A stretch of 64,000 nt of DNA from the NCBI GenBank assembly GCA_000231825.2, contig JH720361.1, forward strand, positions 81,009 to 145,008, in the 5' to 3' direction. Each line of letters opens with the position of its first letter. Position 1 is the stretch's first letter. The position numbers and the translations under genes were made by a program. Shown here piece by piece: positions 1-12,689 of this stretch. Below the pieces are notes generated by a model, which saw nothing but the letters and a program-made list of their open reading frames with translations, was not told the DNA's origin and ran no database searches. The stretch comes from Tetrahymena elliotti 4EA (lineage: Eukaryota > Ciliophora > Oligohymenophorea > Hymenostomatida > Tetrahymenidae).

Positions 1-410
1 ACATCTATTTTATAGTGAATTACTTTTTTTGGCTACTCTTGTAAATTTAATATGTTATTCTAAATTATCTTTGTGATTAACCTGATTTATCTCAACATAT
101 AAATAGTATTGATAATTTAAGCTTAATTTTCTTAATTAATGTTTAAATAATACAAATCATTTAGCCAATTTATATGTTAATAATATTATTTATTTCACTT
201 TATGATACAATAAAGAAGAAAAGAATAGAAAAAAGAGACAAATTGAAAGAAGACTAATCAAGCTAAGATATTCTATCTTCTTTAAGCTAGTCAAAATTAA
301 ACTTTAATATGAAAAAAATGAAAAAAATAAACATAGTAAATATGTTCAAGAAAAATAAAAAAATAGAGAACAACAATGTTCAAACCAAAACATAAAATAG
401 TTAAAATTGA
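1..410 (+). CDS. C-terminal tail of a cysteine-rich surface membrane protein (5' part outside window)
   Basis: The frame is open from base 3 to a TGA at 408-410 in the ciliate code and is cut by the left edge. It encodes hydrophobic segments (YFFWLLLQIQYVILNYL, then MLIILFISLYD) followed by a lysine-rich cytoplasmic tail containing KMKKINIVNMFKKNKKIE. The same tail, about three quarters identical by eye, ends the cysteine-rich gene at 11357, and a decayed copy lies near 12.8 kb. The piece is therefore inferred to be the membrane-anchoring end of a paralogous surface protein in a local family. No catalytic motif is visible and the function is unknown. Confidence 0.7.
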
Positions 411-3299
411 ATAATTTGTATTTTTTAAAAATCAAATTTAATTAAAATTAAAAGTTAAATCATTTGAAAAATAGGCTTTTTAAACCTTGTTTCTGTCTAT
501 GTTAAAATTACATTTATCCCTTTAAATTTCACAAATATTCTAGCTGATAAAGATTTAATTTTTTAATTCTTTTTTTCACTAAAAATTTTTTGATTGTATT
601 TCTCATTACTTTTAAAAATTTAAGAGATCTCAAGAGAATTAACAGTTAAATAAAAAAGAATTTTTGAGTAGAAATATTTTTTTCCTCATTATTTATCTGA
701 ATATTAGTTTCGAATTTTAGAATTTTTATACCTCCTCATGTAAATTAAATTTTATGCCTTATTTTAAATATGAAAATTAATTATGTATTATATAAAAATT
801 ATAAAATCTTTCTAAAATATTTAACTAAACTTGGAAATGCTTATTAGTATTTTTTAATAAAAATTAACAAATAACTTATTATATATACCATAGGAGCTTA
901 AATTAATGTACATGAAGTAATAATTATTTAAAAAAATTTTGAACCTCAAACAATTATTAAAATTAAATATCTTAAAAAAAAATAATTTCTCAAACTTCTA
1001 AAAAACAATGGTATAAAAAAAATAATTTCTTATTACACATTATCTAAAAAACTGAAAATTTTTTCACAAGAATAATAACTGATAATTTCGATAACTTAAA
1101 AATTAACAAATTGTTTATACTTTATTTTTATTTCACTCAATTGGATACTGTTAGGTGGTGGGATTATTTTTATTACTTAGGATTCCTTATGAGAATCTTT
1201 TCACAGAATTTGAAGATACAAACACTTTATTTATTAAAAATGAGAGAAAAAATAGACTACAAATAAGGATAGTTTAGAAAATGAAATATTAGAGTCTAAA
1301 AGGAAAGTATAGTAGAATGAAGAAATGATAGATCTTTTTTTCTAATAAAATTAATCAGAATTTAATTGAGGATTAAATAAACTAATGTTTGAAATTATAT
1401 TTGGTCTGAAATATGGATGAAAACTCCTATAAATAGCTGTAGGATAAAAACATGATCTTGATTTAAGATAATATGTCAATAAAAGAGCAGATACTACAAA
1501 AGAAACTAATAAAATGGGGAGAAAAGCAATAAGAATTGCTAGATGAAAATAATTAGATTATAAATAAAAAATGATTAAAATTCATCAAAAATATATTTGA
1601 TTGATTATCACTACTTATTTTAGGTTAATAATATTTTGTATTTAGTAAAATCTAAAAATTTCCTTACATAAAATTTTAAACATAGAAGATGATGAATTTG
1701 ATTTAAAAGAAACATATTTCAAAATAATAGAAATAAAAGAGAAAATAAACACCTTTCTTTTTTTGAAAGTATTTAAGAGTACACCTGCCTTCAAAGGCTA
1801 TTGTATGATTAAATCTTTTATGTTTGATATCTATATAAATGAGGCTTTTCTACTTTTTCTGTAAATAGAAACTTGTTTATTTATGGGATAATAGATATTT
1901 ATTGTTCAAGAATAAATTAATCCAATTTAAAAACATTAGAATTGATTGAAATTTAATAATGAAAATATTTCTATTTTGAAATAAGAAGATAACAATAAAA
2001 TAAATAATGGCTTGATGTTTTAGTTCTTATAAAAACTTGCTTATTAAGTTAAAAAAGTGCATTTTTTCACTTTTGTTTTTTCTTTGAACATGTTTTTTAA
2101 CTTATGTATGATTTTTATATAAAAAAATAGGTAAATCAAAATATTTACTCAAGTTAATTTTTTAGAAATTTTGGAATAATTATGAATCATTTCTTTGAAT
2201 AAAAAATCATAATTTACTCCTCTTTCTTATTTTTTCTAAATCATTTAAAAGAAAATAAAGAACAAAATTTAAGATAACACCTTAAAAGTAATATTATGTA
2301 ATAAATAAAATAATAATAAATTTTAATCCATTAATTAGTTGTAAATTATTTTATTGAAAATCCATAAAATTTTAAATGTATTGGCAATATAAATAATATT
2401 AATCTTTTCATCTGTGGCTGTTTTTTATAATTTTGAATATAAAACTATTGATGTTGAGATTAAAAAAATGTTTATGATATTTAGAAAATTCAGATCTAAC
2501 ACCCTAACACCTAATATTTATAAATTTATTTCATAAATATATTTATAAATTTGAGCACCTCTTAATTTGGAACTTGGGTACTTTTTGAAAATACATTCCT
2601 TACAAAACAAATCTATTATATTGACCATAGTATATTTTCCATTCATTTTGGAATGGAAAATTAATAACTTTATCTTCATTTTTGAATCAAAAAAATTTTT
2701 TATTAATTTTTCCATTCATTTTTTAATGAAACTTCGTCATTTTTATATGTTGAGCATCTGTCTATATTGGGCAAAATTTGGTTCAAAAGAGAGTACCCAA
2801 TATAATAGGTTTGACAGTACTTTGAAAACCTCAACAAACAAAAATACAAAATTAATTAAAAAATACTAATTAATTGAATCCTCATCTATCATTATAATAG
2901 CTAAACAAATGAATTTGATATAAAATTTTTAGATATGAAATAGACATTAATTCTACACAAAAAAAAACAAATATCTTATTAGTTTTTTGTAGATATGAAA
3001 ACCCTTCGATTGTATAAAACTCCATCCCAGAAGAGTTAAAACTGGGAATAGAATTTTAAATTTATATTGGGTGGATCATTCATAAAATACTATGAATTAA
3101 TAAAATAAACAACTTTTATTTTGTGTCTTTTAATAAAAGATAATAAAAATGGAAATCTTATATTAATAAAGTTTAAAATTAAATTCATTTAGGATCATTT
3201 AGTAATGAAATTAAGTAGCATAAAAATAAGATTAAAAAGTAAAAAAATCTATTTACTTTTCTAGTTATTTTAAATGAAAAGATTAAAATAAAAATTAAC
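411..3299. other. gene-free AT-rich stretch with decayed repeat copy A
   Basis: No convincing coding frame is visible. The stretch contains repeat copy A (1131-2060, listed separately). It also holds a small inverted repeat in which TATATTGGG near 2763 pairs with CCCAATATA near 2798. Short standard-code ORFs on both strands at 2518-2869 have no family resemblance and overlap each other. Confidence 0.6.
1131..2060. repeat. dispersed repeat, copy A (decayed)
   Basis: This segment matches 4983-6400 in a collinear but gapped way. Shared blocks include TTTATTACTTAGGATT, GGATAGTTTAGAAAAT, GATGAAAACTCCTATAAATA and ATAAATGAGGCTT. Copy A has frameshifts and TGA codons where copy B keeps a 98-codon frame, so it is the more decayed copy. 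The pair brackets transposase remnants, suggesting an old element or duplicated locus. Confidence 0.65.
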
Positions 3300-3570
3300 A
3301 AACACATAGAGTCATCATTTTCATATGATGACTATTTCAAAAGTACTTATTATCACAAGTTTTAGTTAAATGGTAAATCTTATGTAATTCCTATGGGAAT
3401 AATTGAATATTTGTGTTTTTATCATATATTCGTGATAGAAAATAGTGGTTTTGCAAATTTTTGCTAATTTATGGCTCTTGATATTACTTTACCTAGTAGA
3501 GAAACATTAAAAGCTCCTATTATACTATTCTAATCAATTTTAAAGCAATTTTTAATACATAGATGAAATT
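3300..3570 (+). pseudogene. hAT-like transposase fragment
   Basis: A ciliate-code frame gives a stretch with VIENSGFANF followed by ITLPSRETLK. This resembles the N-terminal hAT pattern of a V-E-x-x-G-F-x-x-F motif followed by a P-S-R-x-T motif in BED/hAT transposases. A TGA ends it near 3570. Downstream sequence keeps coding-like composition but with several TGA codons and no recognisable catalytic aspartate region. It is a broken remnant; the family assignment rests on two short motifs. Confidence 0.5.
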
Positions 3571-3914
3571 TCAAATAATAAACTAGATGCAATGAAATAG
3601 CATTTTTTGGAATCACTCCTTAGTAAAATTAGTCAGATCAGTAGATTTTTTAAGTAATGATATTCTAATTACTACTGTCAATGAACCTATTATTGAATAA
3701 ATGACATCTACAAAACTATTATTAGTGTAGATAAAAAGTCTAGAATGATAATGAAAATAAAAATGTACCTTGTTAAATATTGGCAATTATTAATGAATGA
3801 GGATTATAAGAATCTATTTTTATGTCAAATACTAAAGTATGTAATTTAAAGATAAAATATGTGTTTGGTCAAAATAATAAAGACTATCATATAATTTAAT
3901 TAAAGATTGATAAA

Positions 3915-4610
3915 TTAAGTAGTTAACAAATTTAGTTGCGAATTTTTAGGACTCTCAAAAAGTAAACATCAATTAGAAAAAAAAAGAAATAAAAGGTACC
4001 TGACATGACTGACCTTCAAAAAAGGAAAGCTCAAACTAAATGCAGACCACTTTTGAGAAAATATGAGTAAGAATCATCTTTGGGTAATGAATATTTTTTC
4101 AACTTATCCCAAAACAAAGTACAATTAATGGAAATAGCAACAATAACTCAAGCGATACCTTTGAAAGTCCTTAAATTTTGATATGCAAAATAGCTTAAGC
4201 ATAAAGTCTTGATTTGGGTTTGCATTACTTCTTTGGAAATCTCTAAACCTTTTTTTAAGAAAGTGGATTGTCTATTTATTTAGAAGAATCTATAAAAAAA
4301 TATTAATTTTTTTATCAAAAATTACCCTGATTTAGCCTTGTCTCACTATGCTAATTTTTTAACATAATATTTAAATAATTTAAATATTAATTTTGTAAAG
4401 AAATTTGACAATCCAGAAAATTTGTCAGAAAATAGGCCTGTAGAGGTTTTTTGGCCCATCCTCAAATCTAAACTATATTAGTATAACTGGTAGACTAGAG
4501 AGACATAATAACTTCTAGAAAGAATATAGTTATGCTTTGAGAATGTAAAATTGTTTTCTAGTAGTTTAAAAAACCTAATTCATATTATTAAAAAAAAGTT
4601 GGATTGGTTA
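3915..4610 (+). pseudogene. Tc1/mariner-like transposase remnant
   Basis: Several frames together spell a degraded Tc1/mariner transposase. In order there is a helix-turn-helix-like piece with CEFLGLSKSKHQLEKK (about 3935), KCRPLLRKY (about 4040), HKVLIWVCI with ISKPFF (about 4200), DLALSHYANFLTQYL (about 4330), and NRPVEVFWPILKSKLYQYNW (about 4430). The last two correspond to the family's second-aspartate (D-L-A-x-S-H-Y-A) and third-acidic (R-P-I-E-x-F-W) regions. Frameshifts and TGA codons interrupt it, and the first catalytic aspartate region reads NEYFF. It is inactive. Confidence 0.75.
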
Positions 4611-4982
4611 ATATTGAGCTTACAACTTTTTTCATCAGCATATTTAATCTATCAAATTCTTAAACTAAGAATACTTCTGTAAATTAAGAAGAAAAAATAA
4701 AGAAAGCTAAAAAAATAAAAGTGTGAAAACACAAAATACCTCTAAAAATTATTATCATATTACTTCATTCTAATTAATTAAATCTAATATTTTAAATAAA
4801 CTTTATGAATTCCCTGAATATGAACTTGATAAGTTTTATTCATAAGCATTATTATCAATTATGACCTCTCTCTTTACATCAATATTTTAAAATATAAAAT
4901 AGTTAATGTTTTTCTTAACAAGAATAATCGAATTTAATCTAGATAATATGCTTGATAAATATTTGTTTGGGTGCTCTCTTTT

Positions 4983-6400
4983 TATTTCACTCGCATTGAT
5001 ACTTCTTGAAGGTGGGAGATGCTTCCAAAAATATTTAGATGATTAATTTTGCTAGGATATGATTTGAAATTATATAGAAATTACAAGAAGTAGATTAATA
5101 TTTAAATTCAAATTAACTCTCAGAGTAATGATAGCAAAAAAAAACATATACAGAAGAAAAAAATTCCTATTAGACTGTAATTTACAAAATTTGTTTACAA
5201 TTCTATTTGCATTTATTTATTCATTTAATTTTATTACTTAGGATTACTCTCATGAGAATCATTTAATAGAATTTGAAGAAAAAATAGATCTATTTAGTAA
5301 AATGAGCATAAAAATAGATAAAAAGTAAGGATAGTTTAGAAAATAAATGGAAATTTTAGCTCTTAAGGAAAGGGTAGTAGAATTAAGAAATGAAAGATCT
5401 ATTTTTCAAATAGATTTTTTTGAATTTATTAGAGGATTAAATAAATTAATAGATGATATTTTTTTACTCTAAAATATAGATGAAAACTCCTATAAATAAC
5501 TACTAGATACGAAGATGATCTTGACTTAAGGTCATATGCCAATAAAAAAATGATAAACGCAAAAGAACCTAATTGATATTTATTTATCTCATCATATTAC
5601 TTCTTACAATACTTTAATGTCTAGTTTTATTTAATATTATTTTTTTTAAATAGAAGGAATATAAATATATATATTAATTAATTATTAAAGCTACTCAAAA
5701 GCGATACTTTAACTCATAAATATTTATTTTAAATGTTAAATGATAGAGGAAAAGAGTTTCAATTGATTTATGGAATTAACAGAGGATGTATTATTTTCTA
5801 TCTACATTTTTTATCAAGTAAAATTGTAAATTTATTTAAGAATCGAAAAATCCAAATCACAAATTTAATTTCTTTAAAACTTTGTTTAGAAAAACCAAAT
5901 TATTTTTTTTAAATAAGTTTGATTTATTGTTTGTTATCAATTATTTTAGCTTGATAATGTTTTCGAATTAGGAAAATCTAAAAATACAGTTTACATAAAT
6001 TTGAAAAATTGAAGATACAAATTATTATTCGATTTGATATATTCAAAAGAATATTAGTAAAAAAGAAAACAAATATCTTTTTTTTACAGCTAATGAAATA
6101 CTGTATGCCTAAAAAGGCAAAAGTATGATTAAATGTTTTTCCCTTGATATCTAAATAAATGAGGCTTATCTATTTTTTAGGCAAATAAAAATGTTTTTGC
6201 CTCTAAGAATGTAATTAATATTTACTTGTTAAAGAAAAAAACATTTAGACTGATTGTAATTTAATGACTAAAATATTTCAATTTCTTAAGAAAAGAATAA
6301 TTTGACTATAAAAATAATGGGTTGTAGTCTATTAATTAAAAAGTATATTTTTTCATTTTTGATTTTTCTTTTTTTACAAGTTTTTTAGCTTATAATTCTA
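4983..6400. repeat. dispersed repeat, copy B
   Basis: This is the partner of 1131-2060, longer because of an insertion of about 200 bases near its start. It contains the 98-codon frame at 5257-5553. The block upstream (about 4780-5040) also reads as coding-like sequence (LYEFPEYELDKFYSQALL), so the repeat may be the debris of one gene. Confidence 0.6.
5257..5553 (+). pseudogene. 98-codon ORF fragment inside repeat B
   Basis: In the ciliate code this frame runs 98 codons to TGA at 5551-5553. It encodes a charged, probably helical segment (KERVVELRNERSIFQ, then FFEFIRGLNKLI). It starts without a methionine, is preceded by a TGA, and the copy at 1200-1540 is frameshifted. I do not recognise the family. 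It is probably a fragment of a gene carried by the repeat. Confidence 0.4.
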
Positions 6401-7429
6401 TAATTAGATTTACTTTCAGTAAATTTAATTTTTTATTCAATATAAAAAAGGTAAAAAGAAAATAGTTGCTCTTGTAGATTTTTTAGAAATTTTTTAATCA
6501 TTTTGCAATTTTGCATAGTGATAATAACTATTTGCAAGTTCTATTTCTTTGAATAAAGAATCTAAATAATTGCTACTCTATCCTAGTTTTGTAAACTTTT
6601 TAAAAGAAAATAAATAGTAAAGTTTAAATTATTCTAATCACTAATTTACTTCGATAAATTGAAGATGGATGGATGAATAAAACTAGTGATCTTTTTGATG
6701 AATATTTTAAATTAAAGGTATAAGTTGTAACATCTAAATTTATTAACTAAGCTTCCATTTTAACATCTTAGAAATAGTTTTTCAAAATAAAAGAAAGCTT
6801 AAAAATGCCAAACTGTTGAAGTTTTAAATACTGCTTAGTTAATAAAATACAAAATTAATTACTTCATTCAAATAAATGAATAACTCATAAATTAGAAATT
6901 AGAAATTTTAAAACTCATTATTATGGCTTATAAAATCGTTATTTTTTGATTTTGATTATTGAAGGATAAAATAAATAAGAAAGAGGTAAATAATAATTAG
7001 AAGATAAAAAGAGGAAAATTTTGATAAAAAATATAAATTAAAAAACAATTAAATTTTTGTAAGCAGTTGGAAGAAAAAGGAAATTAAAAATTAAAAAATT
7101 TAGACTTTTTCCTTTTTCCTTTTTTGGAATCAAAAATATTAAAGAAAAGAATAATGAAATAAAATCGAATATTTTTAGCATAAATCACATATTTATAATT
7201 TTTAATTATTTAATGCTAAATAGAATCACAAATTGCTTTTTATAAAATAATTGAAGTAAATTCAATAGATTTATTTATTACCTATTTAATTTTTTTTAAA
7301 TAAAGGAAAAAAGTGCAATTATTTATGGTAGTGGTTAAAATGGTCATAACTATTTTAGTTTTTTTGATGATAATGGAAAAATAAATTCAAAATTAAATAT
7401 AAGATAATGCCTTTAAAGTGAAAACGAAA

Positions 7430-10400
7430 TGCCACAACATTATTTCTTAGACGTAAATGAAATAGTCAAAAATTTAGCTTATTTTTATATTTTTAAAAAA
7501 TAGGGAACTAATTTATATTATCTGACTAATAATCCATCTGAAACAAAAATCATGAATTTATTTATGATTGAAAATTAAGATTCTTCAGATTGTGATAATT
7601 TAATTCAAACAGCATAAATATAGTAATGCCAAAATGGGTTTTTAAAAAAATAAGTTAATTAGACAAAAATTTTTATTGAAATAAAAGAATCTATCACATG
7701 AATTAATAGAACTTTTAATTTTTTTTAAAATAGGGAAAGTTTTACTATTTAATATGTAAAGTGGGAGGATCATCATTAGAAATTTTCGAATCAGAAACTT
7801 TGAAACCACTTTTAGAGTAATCAGGCCTTCAGAAAAAAGCTGAATGCAATAATTAATATATTGATGTCAATTAAGATTATACAGTTTTTTGTAAATATCT
7901 AATTTACAAAGATAAATTTTTTGAAGTTAACGACATTGAAATTGACCATATAATAGATGTAACAAATTTATTTATCTTTTTCATAATAATATATAGTCCT
8001 TATGATTTAATAAATTAATTTTTTTTCATTTTAGAAAAAGATAGTTTAATTTTAATTATATTTTACTTTATTTTTAAGAAGAAAATAACATTTATTTCTC
8101 TAACTTTCTTACATGTGTATTTTCTCATGAAATATGAAGCAAAATGTTCTAAACTTATACCCAAAAATTTAAATATTGATAAAATTTAAATAAAATAGTA
8201 ATTTTATGTTGGCTCGAATAAAAACTATAAGTAGAAGAATTTAATATTAATTTATAAATATCTTAATTAATATTTAAAAACTTTAATTATCAGCAATTAA
8301 AGTCTTAGAGAGCTTGAGGAATAACTCCTATTTATATATTGTTTTCTTAATAATTTTAATAAATCCTAATTAGAATAATTTCAGATAAAAAATTAGAAAT
8401 AAAAAATAAAAAAATATTTACAATATTGATAAATTATTACTAAAAATAAAGGTTTAATATGACTTATTTTTTGTGAAAAGCTAAGTTAAAAATCAATGCT
8501 TTATTTGCAAACTGAATATGGAAGTAGATTAACTCAATTGTTAATATAAATAATCATTTAACCAATGTGTATATAATTTTGTTTCTAAAGTGGTCTAATC
8601 TAATGGAGTAATTTATTATATATCTTAGAATCTTATTTGAGTTTATTTTCAAAAATTAGATCAATATATTAATTTACTCTATAGACTATAAATATACCTT
8701 TTTAAATGCAGACACATTATCCATATTATCCACTTCTCCTACTAACTAGAGATAAAATTAGGCTATTTCTTATTCATTTTAAGTTGATGTAAAAAACCAT
8801 TTGAGTTAGTATCTAATTGAAAATATTTTTTAAATTACTAGGACTAAATATTTATTCATGCTAACAATATCAATAACATTGCTGATTAACACCTAAAATT
8901 TAATTATAATTCTGATACTAAATCAGTAGATTTAACCTATTTATCTACTAATTTTAAAAATATACCATATTATCCTTTTTAATCTAATTCGAATAAACAA
9001 AATAATAATTATTACACTCAACAGTTTCAAAAAGTATTTCTTAATTTACTTTTACTTCATTTAATAATTTTTAAAAAGTTTTTAGCTGTCATTTTTTTCA
9101 GTTAAAGCAATATTAGTGCAGGATATACTTTTGGTAATCTATATGAATTATTACCTATTTGTACTGATTATTGCCTTACATGTGACCCAATACAACTTTC
9201 CTAATGCTAAAAGTGCTAAGATAGCTATTATCTTTAATCAAATAATGCTTGCACTTAATCATGTCCTCCACTTTAAATAATTGATTAATCAACTTTGTAG
9301 TGTATTTGTGATGTAAATGCTACTTTAGCAGGTAGAGATTGCTAATGTAACAAGAAGTATTATTTAAATAATGGAAATAGATGTTCTCCTTGTACCCCTA
9401 ACTGTGATGATTGTAGTGATTCTCTTTAATGTACTTAATGCTCTTCAGGATATTACTTACATTAAGATCAAACATGTGGTTTATGCGATATCTAAAATGG
9501 TTACTTCATACAGTAATATATATTAATAGTTCTTTTAACATAAAGTTATATTCAAATGAAATTTAAAAAAAACTAATTTTATGTTTATTAATAGTAGGAA
9601 AGAATTTTGTGTTCCATGTCATAGTTCTTGTCAAATTTGCTCTGGATTGTAATAAAATTAATGTAAAAAATGTAATCAAAGCATTGGATTATATTTATCC
9701 TCTGATAATACTTGCTAAAAGTGTGATATTGACCAAGGATATTATATAAAGTAATTTAATCTCATTCTTATATTCTTATGACATTTTAGAGAATATTATC
9801 CATTTTTTCATAAATTTTGTTTAAAGAATTGTGAAATAATTTAATTTTTTATCGAATAATATTATTATTAATTATTAAGAGGAGAAAATTGCTTAGCTTG
9901 CCATTAAAATTGTAAAACATGCTTTGGTCCTAATTCAAATTAATGCAGTAGTTGTAAAGATGGATATAACTTAGAAGATAACACATGTAAATAAGTTTAT
10001 TTAGTTTATTAATCGGAAAAATTCAAAGAGAAATAGATTAAACAAGTTGAATAGTTATCTTAATCAACTTCTTCTGCTTTAATTATTAGCTCTACAACAA
10101 TGAGTATAATTTAAAATATGGGATCTAACTCAAGCTTTGGTATTCTTATTTCTGGATTGACTATCTAAAATCTTGTTTATTTATACCTATTTAATGTAAA
10201 TCTTCCNNNNNNNNNNNNNNNNNNNNNNNNNNNNNNNNNNNNNNNNNNNNNNNNNNNNNNNNNNNNNNNNNNNNNNNNNNNNNNNNNNNNNNNNNNNNNN
10301 NNNNNNNNNNNNNNNNNNNNNNNNNNNNNNNNNNNNNNNNNNNNNNNNNNNNNNNNNNNNNNNNNNNNNNNNNNNNNNNNNNNNNNNNNNNNNNNNNNNN

Positions 10401-11357
10401 NNNNNNNNNNNNNNNNNNNNNNNNNNNNNNNNNNNNNNNNNNNNNNNNNNNNNNNNNNNNNNNNNNNNNNNNNNNNNNNNNNNNNNNNNNNNNNNNNNNN
10501 NNNNNNNNNNNNNNNNNNNNNNNNNNNNNNNNNNNNNNNNNNNNNNNNNNNNNNNNNNNNNNNNNNNNNNNNNNNNNNNNNNNNNNNNNNNNNNNNNNNN
10601 NNNNNNNNNNNNNNNNNNNNNNNNNNNNNNNNNNNNNNNNNNNNNNNNNNNNNNNNNNNNNNNNNNNNNNNNNNNNNNNNNNNNNNNNNNNNNNNNNNNN
10701 NNNNNNNNNNNNNNNNNNNNNNNNNNNNNNNNNNNNNNNNNNNNNNNNNNNNNNNNNNNNNNNNNNNNNNNNNNNNNNNNNNNNNNNNNNNNNNNNNNNN
10801 NNNNNNNNNNNNNNNNNNNNNNNNNNNNNNNNNNNNNNNNNNNNNNNNNNNNNNNNNNNNNNNTAGCTGCAAATACTCTATCAATTCTACTAAGAGTGAG
10901 TTTATTTTGTATTATAATTTACTTTAAACCATTTTTGAATAGATTAACAAACAACTACTTTATAGCTAATTACTTTTTTTGGCTACTCTTGTAAATTTAA
11001 TATGTCATTCTTAATTATCTTTGTGACTAACCTGATTTATCTCAATATATAAGTAGTATTGATAATTTAAGCTTAATGTTCTTAATTAATGTTTAAATAA
11101 TACAAATGATTTAACCATTATATATGCTAATTACATTATCTATCTCACTTTATGATGTGATAAAGAAAAAAAAAATAGAAAAAAGTGAGTTATTGAAAGA
11201 AGAATAATTAAGCTAAGATATTCTATCTTCCTTAAGCTCATCAAAATTGAACTTAAATATAAAACAAATGAAAAAAATATAAATATTAGGTATATTTAAG
11301 AAAAATAAAAAAATAGAGAGTGGTAATACTAAAACAAAAACAAACAGTTCAAATTGA
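7430..11357 (+). CDS. cysteine-rich (furin/EGF-like repeat) surface protein with C-terminal membrane region; 5' end uncertain; contains sequence gap
   Basis: Exons supported by frame and phase are about 8455-8607, 8660-8788, 8842-9033, then a long cysteine-rich run from about 9102. Introns start at about 9511 and 9751. After the gap, 10864 runs to TGA at 11355-11357. The cysteine-rich part repeats C-x-x-C units (ICTDYCLTCD, CSPCTPNCDDC, CVPCHSSCQICSG, CLACHQNCKTCFGP), as in ciliate furin-like surface proteins. The upstream exons look like an extracellular, possibly cadherin-like region (SYSFQVDDQIFIHANNINN). The end has several membrane segments and a basic tail matching the tail at 1-410. 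Coding-like blocks at 7500-8400 (KVGGSSLEIFESETLK) may be further 5' exons, but I could not splice them in phase, so the start is unresolved. Its role is probably at the cell surface; ligand unknown. Confidence 0.7.
10207..10863. other. assembly gap (run of N)
   Basis: 657 unresolved bases lie inside the cysteine-rich gene, between its serine-rich juxtamembrane part and its membrane-spanning tail. The minus-strand frame that spans the Ns is meaningless. Confidence 0.99.
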
Positions 11358-11749
11358 ATAACTTGAAATAAAAAAAATCTAATTCAATTAAAATTAATTA
11401 GTTAAATTATTAAAAAAAGAAAACGTTTTAAACTTTGTTTCTATCTATGTTAAAAATAATATTTATCACTTATAATTTCATAGACATCAAGTTGATAAAT
11501 ACAGATTTTATTTTTATAATTCTTTTTTAAATTTAAATTTTTGATTTTACTTCTCATAACTTTTTATAATTTTTAATTTTTCTGAGAATTAAATTAATGT
11601 AAAAAAAATATTTTTTGATTGGTAAAATTTTTCTTTTCGCTATTTGGATAAATATTTATTTTCCAAGAATAGAATTTTTCTTGAAAGTTAATTCTGTATA
11701 TTATCAAAAATCATTCTAAAATACTGAACAAAGGTTGGAAACACTTATT

Positions 11750-12495
11750 TTTATTTATTAATCAAAATTAAAAGAGCCAAACCTCCTATTGAATTATCTA
11801 CAAGATTATCAGATACTTTTTCTACAAATTCTTCTGCTATATCTTTAAGTGCTTGTTTTCCAGCTTCTACTACTCCAATCTCCTTTACTATTTAAATAAC
11901 TTTAGGAATATTTATTTACTTCCTAAAATATTCAATAATATTTCTTTACAAATTGATTATTCCAAATATTAAAAAATAATATAATGAATTTTGTAGGGTT
12001 TATAGGCAAGACCTGAATGAAAATCGAGCATAAAAATATTAATGTTGCCCTTAAAAAGGAATATTTTTGATCATCCTACCCCTTAGGCATTTTAAATACA
12101 ATTCATTATGGTTAAAGGAACTAATTTATTTTCTTTTATATATTTTGGTGAAATAAAATTAAATTAATGTTAGAAAATACTACTTAACTTAGCTAAAAAA
12201 TAATTACTTTTTATGGAAAAGCATTCAATAATCAAGTCAAATCCTAATTGATGACTAGATTTTTTAATAGCATTTACTATGTTAATTTCGTTATCTAAAT
12301 TTTTGACTTCTTAATTTCTGTTGATGCTTCTACTTTTACTTGATGATAATTTATCTTTTTAGCCAGCCCCTACCTCTTATTAATTGTACTGTTTCTTATA
12401 ATATAGGTAACATTTCCAATCCTTCTAAAACTGATATAAAATTTTATATTTAAATAATTTTATGATTCCTTAAGCTTCTTAGGCTTGCAAGTCTG
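11750..12495 (-). pseudogene. uncharacterised minus-strand coding-like fragment
   Basis: On the minus strand three collinear pieces read well in the ciliate code: SVLEGLEMLPILQETVQLI (about 12440-12380), KSSHQLGFDLIIECFSIKSN (about 12270-12210), and GVVEAGKQALKDIAEEFVEK (about 11890-11815), followed by NLVDNSIGGLA. They lie in different frames. I found no consistent intron set joining them, so this is either a broken gene or a gene whose introns I missed. I do not recognise the family. Confidence 0.35.
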
Positions 12496-12689
12496 AAAAA
12501 TGTAGTTTTATATATATATATATCTTTTAAATTATGCTAGTTTTTTTGTAATTCTTATTGATAATTAGTCCATATAATTATTATGGTGATTGAGTAAGCT
12601 ATATCTATCTATAATTATAAAAAAAATTAAAAACATATAAATTTCATCATCTTATTAATTTTTGCTTAGAGTTAAGATTTTCTTAAATG

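Noticed and set aside
2518..2869. Overlapping ORFs on both strands
   Set aside because: They are AT-rich low-complexity frames with no motif, and the two strands read over the same bases.
10177..10884. 235-codon minus-strand ORF
   Set aside because: It is almost entirely the run of N; no real sequence supports it.
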